The notes under the pieces: generated by a model
Seen by the model: the letters and a program-made list of their open reading frames with translations, nothing else
Told to the model about the DNA's origin: nothing
The model's database searches: none
Assembly: GCF_937425535.1 (NCBI RefSeq)
Contig: NZ_OW485601.1
Span: 6,282,501 to 6,346,500 of the forward strand
DNA length: 64,000 nt
Origin: Rhodovastum atsumiense
GTDB lineage: Bacteria; Pseudomonadota; Alphaproteobacteria; Acetobacterales; Acetobacteraceae
Direction of reading: 5' to 3'
Program-made: the position numbers and the translations under genes
Part shown: positions 15,967 to 27,536 of the stretch, piece by piece
Layout of the letters: each line of letters starts with the position of its first letter
How positions within the stretch are numbered: the stretch's first letter is position 1

Positions 15967-18228
15967 TCAGTGGCTGGCCTCGGCGCCAGCCATGCCGCCG
16001 CCCCGGATCACCTGCTCCAGCACCGCTTCCAGCTCAGCCGCGCGGAACGGCTTGTGCAGCACCGGGACGCCGGCCTCCTGCACTTCCGCTGCCTTCTCGC
16101 TGTAGCCAGTTGCCAGCACCACCGGCAGATGCGGCAGGCGTGCCCGCAGCTCCCGCGCCAGCGCCAGACCATTGACGCCGCCCGGCATCATCATGTCGGT
16201 GATCACCACGTCCGGGCGCTCGCCACGCTTGATCGCCTCCAGCGCCGCCGCCCCCGTGGGCAGGTGGCGCACGCGATGGCCAAGCGTCTCCAGCACCTCG
16301 CTCAACAGTTCGGCGACGTCGGGATCGTCCTCCACCAGCAAGACCGACACCATGCGTTGACCCTCCTCGGCTGCCGGCGTCGCGGGTACGCCTTTCTCGT
16401 CCATCACCGGCCCATCCGCCCGCGGCAGCAACAGAGTGACCGTCGTTCCTCCCCCGAGGCGACTTTCGATACGCGCCGTGCCGCCGGACTGACGGGCAAA
16501 GCCCCAGACCTGTGACAGCCCCAGCCCGCTGCCGCGACTCGGGTCCTTGGTGGTGAAGAACGGCTCGAACGCTCGTCCCAGCACCTCAGCCGGCATGCCC
16601 TCGCCATTGTCGGTGACCGCGATACGAACGAAACGCCCGGCCAACCCGTCCGGTGCCGTCGCCGTATCGGGAAACGTGACATTGGCGGTGGCCATGTGCA
16701 GATGTCCCCCTGCCGGCATGGCATCCCGCGCGTTCACCGCGATGTTTAACAATGCCACTTCCAACTGCGTTCGGTCCACCATTACGGGCCAGGTATCCGC
16801 AGCGATGTCCATCGTGAGCCTGATGTCGTCCCGCAGCGATTGGGCCAGCAGGTCGCGGCTCTCTTCCAACAGCCGGCCCGGATCAAGCAATTGCGGTGCC
16901 AGGGATTGCTGGCGGGCGAAAGCAAGCAATTGACGGGTCAGGCGTGCGCCGCGATCCACTGCCTTGGCCATCGAGGCCTCCGCCACCCGCCGGCGCGCGG
17001 AATCATCGGAACTGTGCAACAGGGTCAGCCCCGTTTCGATCACCTGCAGCAGGTTGTTGATGCCATGCGCAACGCCGCCGGTGAGCTTGCCGATCGCCTC
17101 CAGCCGCTGTGCCGCGGCAAGCTGCTGTGTCGCCGCCTCCAGCGCCGCGGTACGTTCGGCCACGCGCTGCTCCAGCGTCGTATTGAGTTCCTGCAGCCGC
17201 GCCTCGACCTCGGCCCGGTGGCGGGCGATGCGGCGCATATCCACCACCAGGCCGCGCAACCCGACCGCCACCTCGCGGGCCTCGCGATACCAGGCACTGC
17301 CCAGGCCCAAACCAGGCCCCTGCCCGGCGGCATCACCGGGGAACCGCGCCGCTGTCGCCAGCGCCTCGCCCGGACGGGCGATCGCGCGCGCCAGCAGCCA
17401 TCCCAGTCCGCCGGCCAGGGCCGCCGCCACGCCCGCGGCAAGGGCCACCTGCCGCTGTAGTTGCCGCACCGGCGCCAGCGCCACCCCGGCCGGCAATCGC
17501 GTCATCACCAGCAGCGACCGCTCGGGAAAGGCCCCGGAGGAGGTGATCGCGGCAGTGCCGACCAAATAGCTGGTCCCGTCCGGCCAATCCTGCAGCCCGG
17601 CCCCCACCGGCACGATGCTGCCCTCCAGCCCGGGCGGCCCCAGCAGCACCGTGCCGTCCTGCCGGAGTACCATGATCTCCGGCACCAGCGGCTCGCGCAG
17701 CATGGCGCGGAAGGCCACCATCATGTCGCGCATCCACTCCGGCGACAGCCGGGCCGCCAGCATCCCGAACAGACGCCCGTCGGCACCGGAAACCGGCACG
17801 CCGAACCCGGGCAGCGGCGCGATCCCGGACGCGGCATGGTCAGCCGCCGTCACGGATCCCCTCTGCGCATCCCAGGCATCCATGATCACCCGGCCATCGG
17901 GCCTGAGCAGGCTGACCTGGTTGAAGCCCGGGTAGGCCTCGCTCACGGCGCGCAGCAAGGCCCGGCGTTCCTCATCATCGGCCCGCAGATGGCGCAACGC
18001 CGGCATCTGGGCGGCCGCACGCAGCCCGGCCAGATGGATCGCCTCGCCCTGGACCAGCATGCCGCCGAACTGGCTGGCCAGCCGCTCCATCTCCCGCATC
18101 TCCCGCGCGGCGATCCGGTCGGCCGCGTCGTGCCCCCCGAGCAAAGCCGTAGCAACCGCAGCCAGCAGCGCGACCGTGCTGAAGGTGAACGCCAGAAGCG
18201 TTCGCAAAGGAGGAAGGGACCGACACAT
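15967..18228 (-). CDS. Hybrid sensor histidine kinase/response regulator with atypical H-box
   Basis: A 753-residue membrane kinase: N-terminal helix (residues about 7-30), a periplasmic sensing region with dCACHE-like features to about residue 260, a second helix (VALAAGVAAALAGGLGWLLA), a coiled coil, a HisKA domain, HATPase (NIAVNARDAMPAGG, DNGEGMP, GSGLGLSQVWG) and a receiver domain whose acceptor is Asp678 in VVITDMMMPGG. The H-box reads AHGINN around His388 instead of the usual AHDFNN, so the acidic residue that normally follows the phosphorylated His is Gly. It has no partner regulator next to it. Confidence 0.88.
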   Translation of the reverse strand: MCRSLPPLRTLLAFTFSTVALLAAVATALLGGHDAADRIAAREMREMERLASQFGGMLVQGEAIHLAGLRAAAQMPALRHLRADDEERRALLRAVSEAYPGFNQVSLLRPDGRVIMDAWDAQRGSVTAADHAASGIAPLPGFGVPVSGADGRLFGMLAARLSPEWMRDMMVAFRAMLREPLVPEIMVLRQDGTVLLGPPGLEGSIVPVGAGLQDWPDGTSYLVGTAAITSSGAFPERSLLVMTRLPAGVALAPVRQLQRQVALAAGVAAALAGGLGWLLARAIARPGEALATAARFPGDAAGQGPGLGLGSAWYREAREVAVGLRGLVVDMRRIARHRAEVEARLQELNTTLEQRVAERTAALEAATQQLAAAQRLEAIGKLTGGVAHGINNLLQVIETGLTLLHSSDDSARRRVAEASMAKAVDRGARLTRQLLAFARQQSLAPQLLDPGRLLEESRDLLAQSLRDDIRLTMDIAADTWPVMVDRTQLEVALLNIAVNARDAMPAGGHLHMATANVTFPDTATAPDGLAGRFVRIAVTDNGEGMPAEVLGRAFEPFFTTKDPSRGSGLGLSQVWGFARQSGGTARIESRLGGGTTVTLLLPRADGPVMDEKGVPATPAAEEGQRMVSVLLVEDDPDVAELLSEVLETLGHRVRHLPTGAAALEAIKRGERPDVVITDMMMPGGVNGLALARELRARLPHLPVVLATGYSEKAAEVQEAGVPVLHKPFRAAELEAVLEQVIRGGGMAGAEASH

Positions 18229-18478
18229 CACGGTCAGAATTCTAACGCATAGGTTGAATTTTTTCTGGGGAACGCCGCCTCGCCAGCGGCTCCGGACGGT
18301 CACAATCGCGTAAGCTCCCCGCCTTCCGCCAATGGTCGGGCAGCAGGCGGCGAAGCTTCGTGGCCGCATCACCGGTCAGGGCGAACCATGCCGGACATCC
18401 GGTCCATGACGAGGCTGCGACATATTGGGCCGCGACGTGGCTCCCACGGCCGTCGGGTCTGAGCATTCCGGGAAACAA

Positions 18479-18501
18479 CCCCGCCCGGAACACCGGGCGG
18501 G
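18479..18501 (-). terminator. Rho-independent terminator of the 18511-18864 gene
   Basis: On the minus strand a 9-bp GC stem (CCCGCCCGG, 4-base loop, CCGGGCGGG) is followed by GTTGTTT. It begins ten bases after the stop of the small gene at 18511 and lies in front of the kinase gene, so it separates the two transcription units. Confidence 0.7.
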
Positions 18502-18510
18502 CCGGACATC

Positions 18511-18864
18511 TCAGGCGGCTTCGGTCAGCTTCAACACCGGGCGAATGAAATTCAGCGCCGCCTCGAAGGTCGAAAGCTGCGCCAGCGGCTCGCGGCGCAA
18601 CCAGTCGGTGACAAGCCAGTTCATGCCATCCGGCGTGATCAGATAGGCGGGATCGGGATTTTCACGCACCCAGACCAGCACATGGTCGCTGTCGATCTCG
18701 CCAGGGGACGGGCCGAACGCGGATGCGTCGCACAACCCCATGCAACGCCCCGCTTCCAGCCAGCGCGCCAGCAGGGCACGGTGGTTCGGCATGACGCGCT
18801 GTCGCAGCACGACGATATTTGGGCCAGAAACCTCCTGGCTCGGCCTGATCTTTCGTTTCAACAT
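18511..18864 (-). CDS. Conserved hypothetical protein, 117 residues
   Basis: A soluble basic-to-acidic protein beginning MLKRKIRPSQEVSGPNIVV. It has DHVLVWVRENPDPAYLITPDG and a C-terminal helix with TDWLRREPLAQLSTFEAALNF, but no motif I can assign. The start has a GTGAGGGC ribosome-binding site. It stands alone between two unrelated genes and ends in a clear terminator, so it is probably monocistronic. No signal peptide or membrane segment is seen. Confidence 0.65.
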   Translation of the reverse strand: MLKRKIRPSQEVSGPNIVVLRQRVMPNHRALLARWLEAGRCMGLCDASAFGPSPGEIDSDHVLVWVRENPDPAYLITPDGMNWLVTDWLRREPLAQLSTFEAALNFIRPVLKLTEAA

Positions 18865-19049
18865 GCCACGCCCTCACGAAACCGTGAGAACTATTATCCA
18901 CCGCCGGCATTCAACACCAAGAAGAGTTCTCGTCGTTCCGCCGATGTCGGCAGGGATGTGGCAGTCCTGCAACACCATTGCGGAAAAAATCAACCCAGGA
19001 TCGACACTTGCGGCTTGTAACACGAGGCCACGTTTTACCTCCCGCGGCG

Positions 19050-20813
19050 TCACGGTGAAAGGATGACGTCCTTGAGATCGAGCCACTGCATTGGCGAGGA
19101 CCGGAAGCCTTGCACGGCCCGGCGCACACCGTTCATGTGCAATGCCACGGAGATAATGATTCCGGGCGCGTTCTGTTCAACCAATGCCTGAATTTCATGG
19201 AAGATGTCGGCGCGGCGCGTCTCCTCGCCGGTGCGACGGGCCAGATCGAGCAGCTCGTCCATCCGGGCACTGCGGTAATGCCAGAGCAGGCTGTTCCAGA
19301 AGCCGCCCGAATGAAACCAGGGATAGAGGGCGGTGTCCACTGTCGGCCGGGCCGAGGCCCCATCGATGAACATGGCCTGCCGCCCCTGCACATGCGACGC
19401 CCAGGCGGCATAGGGCACCCGCTCCACGGTGATGCGGAAGCCGCCGGCCCGCGCCATCTCCCGCACCGCCAGCCCGAGCCGCACCTGCCGTTCCCGCTCG
19501 GCGGGCACGTGCAGCGTCACATCGATGCCGTTGGGATAGCCGGCCTCGGCCAGCAACTGGCGCGCCCGCGGCGGATCGGCGGCGGCATGGCCGAGCCGGT
19601 CCTCGTAATAGGGATGGCCCGGCGGGATCGGGCTGTGCGTCGGCACGGCCTGGCCGGGGAAGGCGGCCTCGATCAGCGCCGCCTTGTCGAGGGCCGCCAC
19701 CAGCGCCTGGCGCACCCGCGGATCATCGAACGGCCGCAGGCCGTTGTGCAGCACCACCGCGTCCCAGCTTCCGGTCGGCACCGCATCGACGCGCAGCGCC
19801 GGGTCACCACGCAGCCGCTCCGCCGCCTCGGCCGAGAGCATCCACAGGATGTCGGCCGTGCCCTCGGCCAGGGCCGCTTCGCGTGCCGTCGCATCGGCGA
19901 TGCCCTGCAGTTCCACCGCCGCCAGCCGGGGCAGCCCGCGCTCCCAGTAGGCCGGGTTGCGCACCAGTTCCAGCCGGTCGGGGCGCAGTCCGCCGCGCAG
20001 CATGAACGGCCCGGTGCCGACAGGGGCGCCGCCGAGCCCCTCGACCCGGTCGCGCGGCACCACGCGCAACGACCGGTCGGCGAACAGGTCGGCGAAGGCC
20101 GCGTAGGGAGCGGTCAGCGTAAAGCGCACCGTCCGGGCATCGATCGCTTCCACGCGCACCACCATCTCCAGCCCGGCGCGCCCGGGCGAGCCCGTGCGCG
20201 GATCCAGGATGCGCGTCATCGTCGCCATCACGTCGTCGGCTTCCAGGCGCCGCCCGTGATGGAAACGGACCTCCGGCCGCAGCCGGAACGTCCAGCTGCG
20301 CAGGTCGTCGGAGGCCGTCCAGCTTTCGGCCAGGCCGGGCCGGGTGACCATGTCGCGGTCGAAGCGGGTGAGACCATCGTACAGCAGGTGGACGGCGACA
20401 TGGTCCTCGCCGCTGCCGGCCAGCGCGGGATCAAGTTGCTGGGGAAGCTGCGGCAATACCACCCGCAGCGTAGCGGCGCGGGAGGCAGGGTCGGTCGGAG
20501 GGGTATCCCTGGCCGCCAGTTCCATCGGGGCCACCTCGGCGGGGGCCGTTTCGGGGGTGGGAACCGGCCTGGAAGCAGGTGACGCCTCCGGTCTTGGCGC
20601 GCTCCCCCGTGCGGCGTTCTCCCGCGAGGTGGCCTGCGCCCTGGGCAGGGCCTGGGTCCGCGCCGGCCCCTGTACCCTGGGCAGGGTCTCGGCCAGCGCA
20701 CCGACCGGGACCCAGGCACAGGCGGCCAACAACAGCACCAAGGCGGAATGCCAGCGGCGCAGCCCAGTCCCGGGAAGAGGAAACGACATCGTGCCCGGAA
20801 CAGCGCATGACAT
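19050..20813 (-). CDS. Peptide/nickel-type ABC transporter substrate-binding protein (SBP family 5)
   Basis: A 587-residue exported protein. The signal segment is WHSALVLLLAACAWVPVGALAE, followed by an unusual Pro/Ala/Thr-rich linker to about residue 115, then the DppA/OppA fold: LAESWTASDDLRSWTFRLRP, VRFHHGRRLEADDVMATM, GTGPFML and AEAGYPNGIDVTLHVP. Such proteins deliver oligopeptides, glutathione or nickel chelates to an ABC permease, but no permease is adjacent. An AGGAAG ribosome-binding site supports the start at 20813. It lies 12 bases after the glycosyltransferase gene, so the two may share a transcript. Confidence 0.88.
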   Translation of the reverse strand: MSCAVPGTMSFPLPGTGLRRWHSALVLLLAACAWVPVGALAETLPRVQGPARTQALPRAQATSRENAARGSAPRPEASPASRPVPTPETAPAEVAPMELAARDTPPTDPASRAATLRVVLPQLPQQLDPALAGSGEDHVAVHLLYDGLTRFDRDMVTRPGLAESWTASDDLRSWTFRLRPEVRFHHGRRLEADDVMATMTRILDPRTGSPGRAGLEMVVRVEAIDARTVRFTLTAPYAAFADLFADRSLRVVPRDRVEGLGGAPVGTGPFMLRGGLRPDRLELVRNPAYWERGLPRLAAVELQGIADATAREAALAEGTADILWMLSAEAAERLRGDPALRVDAVPTGSWDAVVLHNGLRPFDDPRVRQALVAALDKAALIEAAFPGQAVPTHSPIPPGHPYYEDRLGHAAADPPRARQLLAEAGYPNGIDVTLHVPAERERQVRLGLAVREMARAGGFRITVERVPYAAWASHVQGRQAMFIDGASARPTVDTALYPWFHSGGFWNSLLWHYRSARMDELLDLARRTGEETRRADIFHEIQALVEQNAPGIIISVALHMNGVRRAVQGFRSSPMQWLDLKDVILSP

Positions 20814-20825
20814 GCCGGCGTCTTC

Positions 20826-22259
20826 CTAGGCGTGCACCGGCACGGACGCCTGGCTTGCCGCGTCCATCACCGCGCGCGCCGTCTCGGTCCAGGGGACCGG
20901 ACGGAAGCTGCCATGCACCTGGGCTTCCCAGGCCTGCAGCCGGGACCGGTCCTGCAGGGTGTCGCGGATCACGCGCGTGGCGTCCGCCACGCTTTCGGGG
21001 TCGAAGAACCGCACCAGCTCGCCCCCGGCCTCCGGCAGCGAGGTCGCGTTGGAACAGACACAGGGCCGGCCCAGCGCCAGGCTTTCGGTGACCGGCAGGC
21101 CCCAACCCTCGTAGAGCGAGGGAAACACGGTGAAGCGGCAGCCGCGGTACAGCGCCAGCAGCTCGGCATCGGTCGGATCGGCGACGATGCGGACATGGCC
21201 GTCGAGGTTGTCGCAGTTGCGCAACTGCTCCAGCAGGTCGCCCACCAGCCAGCCGACCCGGCCGGCGAAGACCAGCGTCGGTACCTGCCCCTCCGGCAGT
21301 TCCTCCAGCAGCCGGCGCCAGACCCGGACCAGCAACGCGTGGTTCTTGCGGGCCTCGATGGTGGAGACGAACAGCACGTAGCTGCCCGGCGCCGGCAGGT
21401 CCGGCCGCACCGACCCGGCCTCGGCCTGCCCCTCTGCGGCCTGCCCAACGAAGCCGGTGCCCAACGGGATCGGACGCACCCGCGCGCGCAGCGTCACGCC
21501 ATGGCGGTGGGCGTAGTCCTCGACATCGGCGGCGGTGTGGCGGGAAATCGCCAGCAGCACATCGGCGAGCGGCAGCACGCCGTGGAACCAGGCGCGGAAG
21601 CGCCCCACCAGGTCCCCCTTGCACCATTCCGGGCGCCGCAGCGGGATGATGTCATATAATAGTACGCCAAACCGCAGGCCGAGCTTCGCCTTCGCCTCGG
21701 CCACGAGCCCGGCATATTCGGGCGTCCAGGAGGCCCCGAGCGCCAGCAGCACGTCACCCGGCCGCGCCAGTTCGGCCAGGGGTTGGCGTGGCCGCGGCCC
21801 GAGGCCGCGCAGTTGCGTCGTTCCGTCGCGGGCGAGGCTGCGGCGCAGCAGCCGGCTGCCGGACTGCGCCGCCCGTCCGAGCTGGCGCAGCGCCTCGGCC
21901 TGGGCCACCCCCGCCAGGATCACCGGGCGGCGCACTTCCTCCGGCAGCCGGTACACGGCCGGCCGCAGCGCGCGGCGCAGCAGCCCGGGCCGGCCGCCGG
22001 TCGCCGGGATGTCCGGTTCCGGCGCCGGCACGGCCTCGGCGCGCAGGCTGGTGAACATGGCCGCCACCTCGTCCCAGGCGACGGTGGCGAAGCCGCCGCG
22101 CAGCGCGTCGTGGCGGACGAAGCCGACCTGGCCGGAGGCGTCGTAAAGACTTCGCAACGCCTGGTAGAGATCGAAGGTCAGTCGCTGGATGCCGCTCGGC
22201 CGCGCATTGGCCAGCGCGTAGACGATCAGGTCCTCGACATCGATCCAAAGTCGGGTCAT
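20826..22259 (-). CDS. Glycosyltransferase family 4 protein
   Basis: A 477-residue protein with the GT-B fold. The C-terminal half carries VLFVSTIEARKNHALLVRVW, VFAGRVGW, ADPTDAELLALYRGCRFTVF and SLYEGWGLPVTESLALGRP, the EGWGLPxxE block that contacts the sugar nucleotide in GT4 enzymes. The N-terminal 200 residues are more diverged, with MTRLWIDVEDLIVYALANAR at the start. I start at 22259 because the upstream in-frame extension has no family character. It probably adds a sugar to a surface polysaccharide or lipid; the acceptor is unknown. Confidence 0.85.
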   Translation of the reverse strand: MTRLWIDVEDLIVYALANARPSGIQRLTFDLYQALRSLYDASGQVGFVRHDALRGGFATVAWDEVAAMFTSLRAEAVPAPEPDIPATGGRPGLLRRALRPAVYRLPEEVRRPVILAGVAQAEALRQLGRAAQSGSRLLRRSLARDGTTQLRGLGPRPRQPLAELARPGDVLLALGASWTPEYAGLVAEAKAKLGLRFGVLLYDIIPLRRPEWCKGDLVGRFRAWFHGVLPLADVLLAISRHTAADVEDYAHRHGVTLRARVRPIPLGTGFVGQAAEGQAEAGSVRPDLPAPGSYVLFVSTIEARKNHALLVRVWRRLLEELPEGQVPTLVFAGRVGWLVGDLLEQLRNCDNLDGHVRIVADPTDAELLALYRGCRFTVFPSLYEGWGLPVTESLALGRPCVCSNATSLPEAGGELVRFFDPESVADATRVIRDTLQDRSRLQAWEAQVHGSFRPVPWTETARAVMDAASQASVPVHA

Positions 22260-22398
22260 TGCCGCATGCCAATGCGGGCGGACCGCGCCCATGCCCATTG
22301 CGATGCCCGGGTCATGCCGCCCCCTCTGCCCCATGCGGGCCCGGTATAGGACAGGATTACCGCCCCACCAAGACCACCGGCGGCGGGTGGTCGGGGAC

Positions 22399-22968
22399 TC
22401 AGCCGCGCAGGCGGGCGGGCAGTTCCAGGCCGAGCCGCACCGGCACCGCCCAGTGCTCGCGCACCTCCCGCACCGGGCGGAAGCCAGCCCGCAGATAGGT
22501 CGGCAGGGCGCGTTCGTGATCGGCGGTGCAGGTGTTTACCGTCATCATCCTGGCCCCGCTGCTCCAGACCTGGTCGACGGCATGCCGCAGGAAGGCGAGG
22601 CCGATCCCCCGCCCGACCGCCGGCGGCATCAGCCCGAAATAGCTGAGATTGACCGTGGGCCAGGCGGTCGCGTCCAGCTCGTAGAAGCCGAGCTCGCGAT
22701 CGCCATCGCGCAGGATGTGGATGGAGATCGCCGGGCTGCGCAGCAGGGCGGCGAGCTGCGCATCGGGCATCGCCCGGCGCAGCCACCACAGGTAGGACGC
22801 GCCCACGGTGTTGTAGAGCCGCCGGTAGGTCGCCACCGAGCAGTACGGCTCGACCACCACCTCCAGCCCCGGCGGGAAGGACGGGGCGGGATCGGCGGGG
22901 GGACGGTCCATGCGCAGGAACGTCACCACTACCTCGGCCCGCATCACGGGTTCCGCGACCTGGCTCAT
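22399..22968 (-). CDS. GNAT family N-acetyltransferase
   Basis: The 189-residue protein has a GNAT core: ELGFYELDA, then [22 protein letters not shown], where GRGIG is the acetyl-CoA pyrophosphate loop (Q/RxxGxG/A), and [23 protein letters not shown], the last strand-helix of the fold. The substrate is unknown. It starts 20 bases after the rpoD stop on the same strand and could be read from the dnaG-rpoD transcript. Confidence 0.85.
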   Translation of the reverse strand: MSQVAEPVMRAEVVVTFLRMDRPPADPAPSFPPGLEVVVEPYCSVATYRRLYNTVGASYLWWLRRAMPDAQLAALLRSPAISIHILRDGDRELGFYELDATAWPTVNLSYFGLMPPAVGRGIGLAFLRHAVDQVWSSGARMMTVNTCTADHERALPTYLRAGFRPVREVREHWAVPVRLGLELPARLRG

Positions 22969-22987
22969 GGCTCTCTCTCTCCGCGCC

Positions 22988-24964
<1,977 letters not shown>

Positions 24965-25044
24965 CGATCAGCGAACTCCAAAGAGGGGGCCAAAGAGCGG
25001 GCAGGCGTGCGGAACCGTGTGAGGCCCGTGCGGCAGGCTGCGCC

Positions 25045-26910
25045 TCATCGGTCGGTCTCCAGTCCCTGTTCGCCCCGGTTGAGGGCTTCCTGGGCGGCGC
25101 GCAGCGAAATCAGCCGACGCTGCGTCGCGGCGTCCATCCGGACGGCGAAATCGCGCTGCGCCAGCGCGACTTCCTCGTCCAGACGGCTGCGATGCATCAG
25201 TCCGAAGATGTGCCACCAGCCTGCCTCGGCTTCTGCCGGCATGGCGCGGGGCGAGGCGCATTCCGGCAAGGGGATGGGCAATGCCGAAAGGGCCTGCGCA
25301 GCTTCCGCCGCCAGTCCAACCGCGGTGAGGTGGGTCATCAGCTCCGCGGAGTCAAGATGTTCGGAGCCAACGAACCATTCCAGCATGGCTGACCGGAGTC
25401 TGGCGAGGGATTCCGGCAACACCAGGCTGCCGAAACGCTCCTCGACCTCCTGCAGCAGCACCGGATGGCGCAGCAGGATGGCGACCAGGATGCGGGCCTG
25501 CTCGGCGGCAATGGCATCGGCGCCGGGCGGGGCGGGTGGAGGCGCCGTCACCGCCGGCCGCGAGTCGCCACCCCCGATTCGGCCCGGACGGCCTCCGACC
25601 GACCGCGCGCCATCGCCGCGCGCCCCCGGGCGCCCCCCGGGGCGGCCGCCCCGATAGCGCTCGCGGAAACGGGCACGGAACGCGGCGCGGTACTCCCAGC
25701 CGAGGGCACGGTCAGGAATCTGGTCGGCCACTTCCTCCAGCCGCCGGCTGAAGGCGGCGCGCTGCTCGGGCGTGGCGTCGCCGAGGCTCTCGCGCAGCAG
25801 GTCGAACAGCGCCTCCGACAGCGGCCGGGCGGCATCGAGCACGGCCTGGAACGCCGCCACCCCGTCGGGCCGGCGCACCAGCGTGTCCGGATCCTCGGGC
25901 GGCGGCAGGGTGGCGAGCTTCAGGCTGCGCTCGGCGGTCAGATGCGGCAAAGCCAGCTCCGCCGCCCGGCCGGCCGCACGGGCGCCGGCGGCGTCGCCGT
26001 CGAAACAGAGCACCGGCACCGGCGAGAGCCGCCACAGCTCGGCGAGTTGCTCTTCCGTCAGCGCGGTGCCGAGCGGCGCCACCGCGCCGCCGAACCCGGC
26101 CTGGTGCAGGGCGATCACGTCCATGTAGCCCTCGACCGCCACCACGCTGGCGCCGCCATGCGCCGCCTCGCGGGCGAGGTCGAGGCCGAACAGGGTGCGC
26201 CGCTTGGCGAACACCGCCGTTTCCGGGCCGTTGACGTATTTCGGCTGGCCGTCGCCGAGGATGCGGCCACCGAAGCTGATGGTCCGGCCGCGGCGGTCGC
26301 GGATCGGGAACATCACCCGGTTGAAGAACATGTCGGCGGCGGGGCGGCCGGACTCGGCGGGCTTCATCAGCCCGGCCTCGATCAACTGGGCCGGCTCGAT
26401 GCCCTCGCGGGCCAGTTCGGCGGCGAGCGCCCCCCGCCCCTCGCCCGCCCAGCCCAGGCCGAAGCCGCGGATGGTCGCGTCAGTGAGCCCGCGGTTGCGC
26501 AGGTAAGCAAGCGCGCGCGCCCCTTCCGGCAGGAACAGGCGGCGCTGGAAGGCCTGGGTGGCGGCCTCCAGCACCGCATACAGGTCAAGGCGCCGCCGCT
26601 CGGCCGCGGCCACGGCGGGGGACGGCTTCGGCACCTCCAGCCCGGCCTCGGCGGCGAGCTGCTCCACCGCCTCGGTGAAGGAGACGCCCTGGCTGCGCAT
26701 GACGAAGCTGATGGCATCGCCATGCTCGCCGCAGCCGAAGCAGTGATAGTGGTCGTCGTAGACGTAGAAGCTCGGCGTCTTCTCGCCGTGGAACGGGCAG
26801 CACCCCTTCCATTGCCGGCCGGCGCGCGCCAGCTTCACCCGCCGGCCGATCACCGCCGGCAGCGGCGTGCGCGCGCGCAGCTCGTCGAGGAAGGCCGGGG
26901 GAAGCGCCAT
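25045..26910 (-). CDS. dnaG: DNA primase DnaG
   Basis: The 621-residue primase begins MALPPAFLDELRARTPLP. It has the N-terminal zinc ribbon (CCPFHGEKTPSF and HCFGCGEHG, Cys/His ligands), the RNA polymerase domain (FFNRVMFPIRDRRGRTISFGGRI) and the TOPRIM motif (VVAVEGYMDVIALHQAG, with DGDAAG), which bind metal and synthesise primers at the replication fork. A Gly/Arg-rich linker at about residues 425-450 precedes the C-terminal helicase-binding domain. It lies between yqeY and rpoD. Confidence 0.97.
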   Translation of the reverse strand: MALPPAFLDELRARTPLPAVIGRRVKLARAGRQWKGCCPFHGEKTPSFYVYDDHYHCFGCGEHGDAISFVMRSQGVSFTEAVEQLAAEAGLEVPKPSPAVAAAERRRLDLYAVLEAATQAFQRRLFLPEGARALAYLRNRGLTDATIRGFGLGWAGEGRGALAAELAREGIEPAQLIEAGLMKPAESGRPAADMFFNRVMFPIRDRRGRTISFGGRILGDGQPKYVNGPETAVFAKRRTLFGLDLAREAAHGGASVVAVEGYMDVIALHQAGFGGAVAPLGTALTEEQLAELWRLSPVPVLCFDGDAAGARAAGRAAELALPHLTAERSLKLATLPPPEDPDTLVRRPDGVAAFQAVLDAARPLSEALFDLLRESLGDATPEQRAAFSRRLEEVADQIPDRALGWEYRAAFRARFRERYRGGRPGGRPGARGDGARSVGGRPGRIGGGDSRPAVTAPPPAPPGADAIAAEQARILVAILLRHPVLLQEVEERFGSLVLPESLARLRSAMLEWFVGSEHLDSAELMTHLTAVGLAAEAAQALSALPIPLPECASPRAMPAEAEAGWWHIFGLMHRSRLDEEVALAQRDFAVRMDAATQRRLISLRAAQEALNRGEQGLETDR

Positions 26911-26948
26911 GCCGGGGCCTCAGGCCAGGGCGGCGGGGGAAGCGGCGG

Positions 26949-27407
26949 TCAGCCGCCGAGCTTCGCCTTCACCACCGGCCCGACCCGGGCCATGTCGAGC
27001 GCCGCGCCGTGTTTGGCCTTCAGCGCCCCCATCACCTTGCCCATGTCCTTGATCGAGCCGGCCCCGGTCTCGGTGATGGCCGCCGCCACCGCGGCGGCGA
27101 GCTCCGCCTCATCCATCTGCTTCGGCAGGAAGGTCTCGATCAGCGCGATCTCCGCTTCTTCCTTGGCGGCCAGCTCCGGGCGGTTGCCCTGGCGGTACAG
27201 CTCCACGCTCTCACGCCGCGACTTCGCCATGCCGCGCAGCATCGCCAGGATCTCGTCGTCGGAGACGTGCTCGATGCCTTTCGGCCGGGCGGCGATGTCG
27301 ACGTCCTTCAGCTTCGCGAGGATCATGCGCAGGGTGGAGACGCGCGGCGCATCCCCTGCCCGCATGGCCGTCTTCAGTTGCTCGGTGAATTGCTCGCGCA
27401 GGGCCAT
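26949..27407 (-). CDS. yqeY: GatB/YqeY domain protein
   Basis: A 152-residue protein starting MALREQFTEQLKTAMRAGD, with TLRMILAKLKDVDI, AEIALIETFLPKQM and the C-terminal tail-like segment (KDMGKVMGALKAKH) shared with the tRNA-binding tail of GatB. YqeY is a free-standing version whose role in tRNA amidation is unproven. GGAGGC lies eight bases before the ATG. It is the first gene of the yqeY-dnaG-rpoD run and is divergent from the HTH-carA gene, with paired palindromes in between. Confidence 0.9.
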   Translation of the reverse strand: MALREQFTEQLKTAMRAGDAPRVSTLRMILAKLKDVDIAARPKGIEHVSDDEILAMLRGMAKSRRESVELYRQGNRPELAAKEEAEIALIETFLPKQMDEAELAAAVAAAITETGAGSIKDMGKVMGALKAKHGAALDMARVGPVVKAKLGG

Positions 27408-27467
27408 CGGTGCCTCCGGTAACAGCATCCCTCCTATATAGCGTTCGGACTCCGGCCCGAACCCCCA

Positions 27468-27484
27468 TGGGAAGGAACTTCCCA
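27468..27484. promoter_or_regulatory. Palindromic operator 1 in the yqeY/carA intergenic region
   Basis: A 17-base inverted repeat, TGGGAA-N5-TTCCCA (TGGGAAGGAACTTCCCA). An almost identical palindrome starts exactly 40 bases downstream. The position between two divergent genes and next to a gene for a helix-turn-helix domain suggests an operator. It could influence either direction. Confidence 0.6.
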
Positions 27485-27501
27485 CCCATGGCATGGGCGC
27501 A

Positions 27502-27530
27502 TTGCTTTGGGAAGAAATTTCCCATATTTT
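27502..27530 (+). promoter_or_regulatory. Predicted carA promoter with operator 2 filling its spacer
   Basis: TTGCTT at 27502-27507 and TATTTT at 27525-27530 are separated by exactly 17 bases, and those 17 bases (27508-27524) are the palindrome TGGGAAGAAATTTCCCA. The ATG at 27537 is 7 bases after the -10, where transcription should start, so the mRNA is probably leaderless; no ribosome-binding site precedes the ATG. A protein on this operator would block RNA polymerase. The hexamers match the consensus only in part. Confidence 0.5.
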
Positions 27531-27536
27531 GCCCCT

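Noticed and set aside
27507-27536. An in-frame ATG at 27507 as the carA start
   Set aside because: It lies inside operator 2 and the promoter, and adds residues unrelated to the helix-turn-helix domain.
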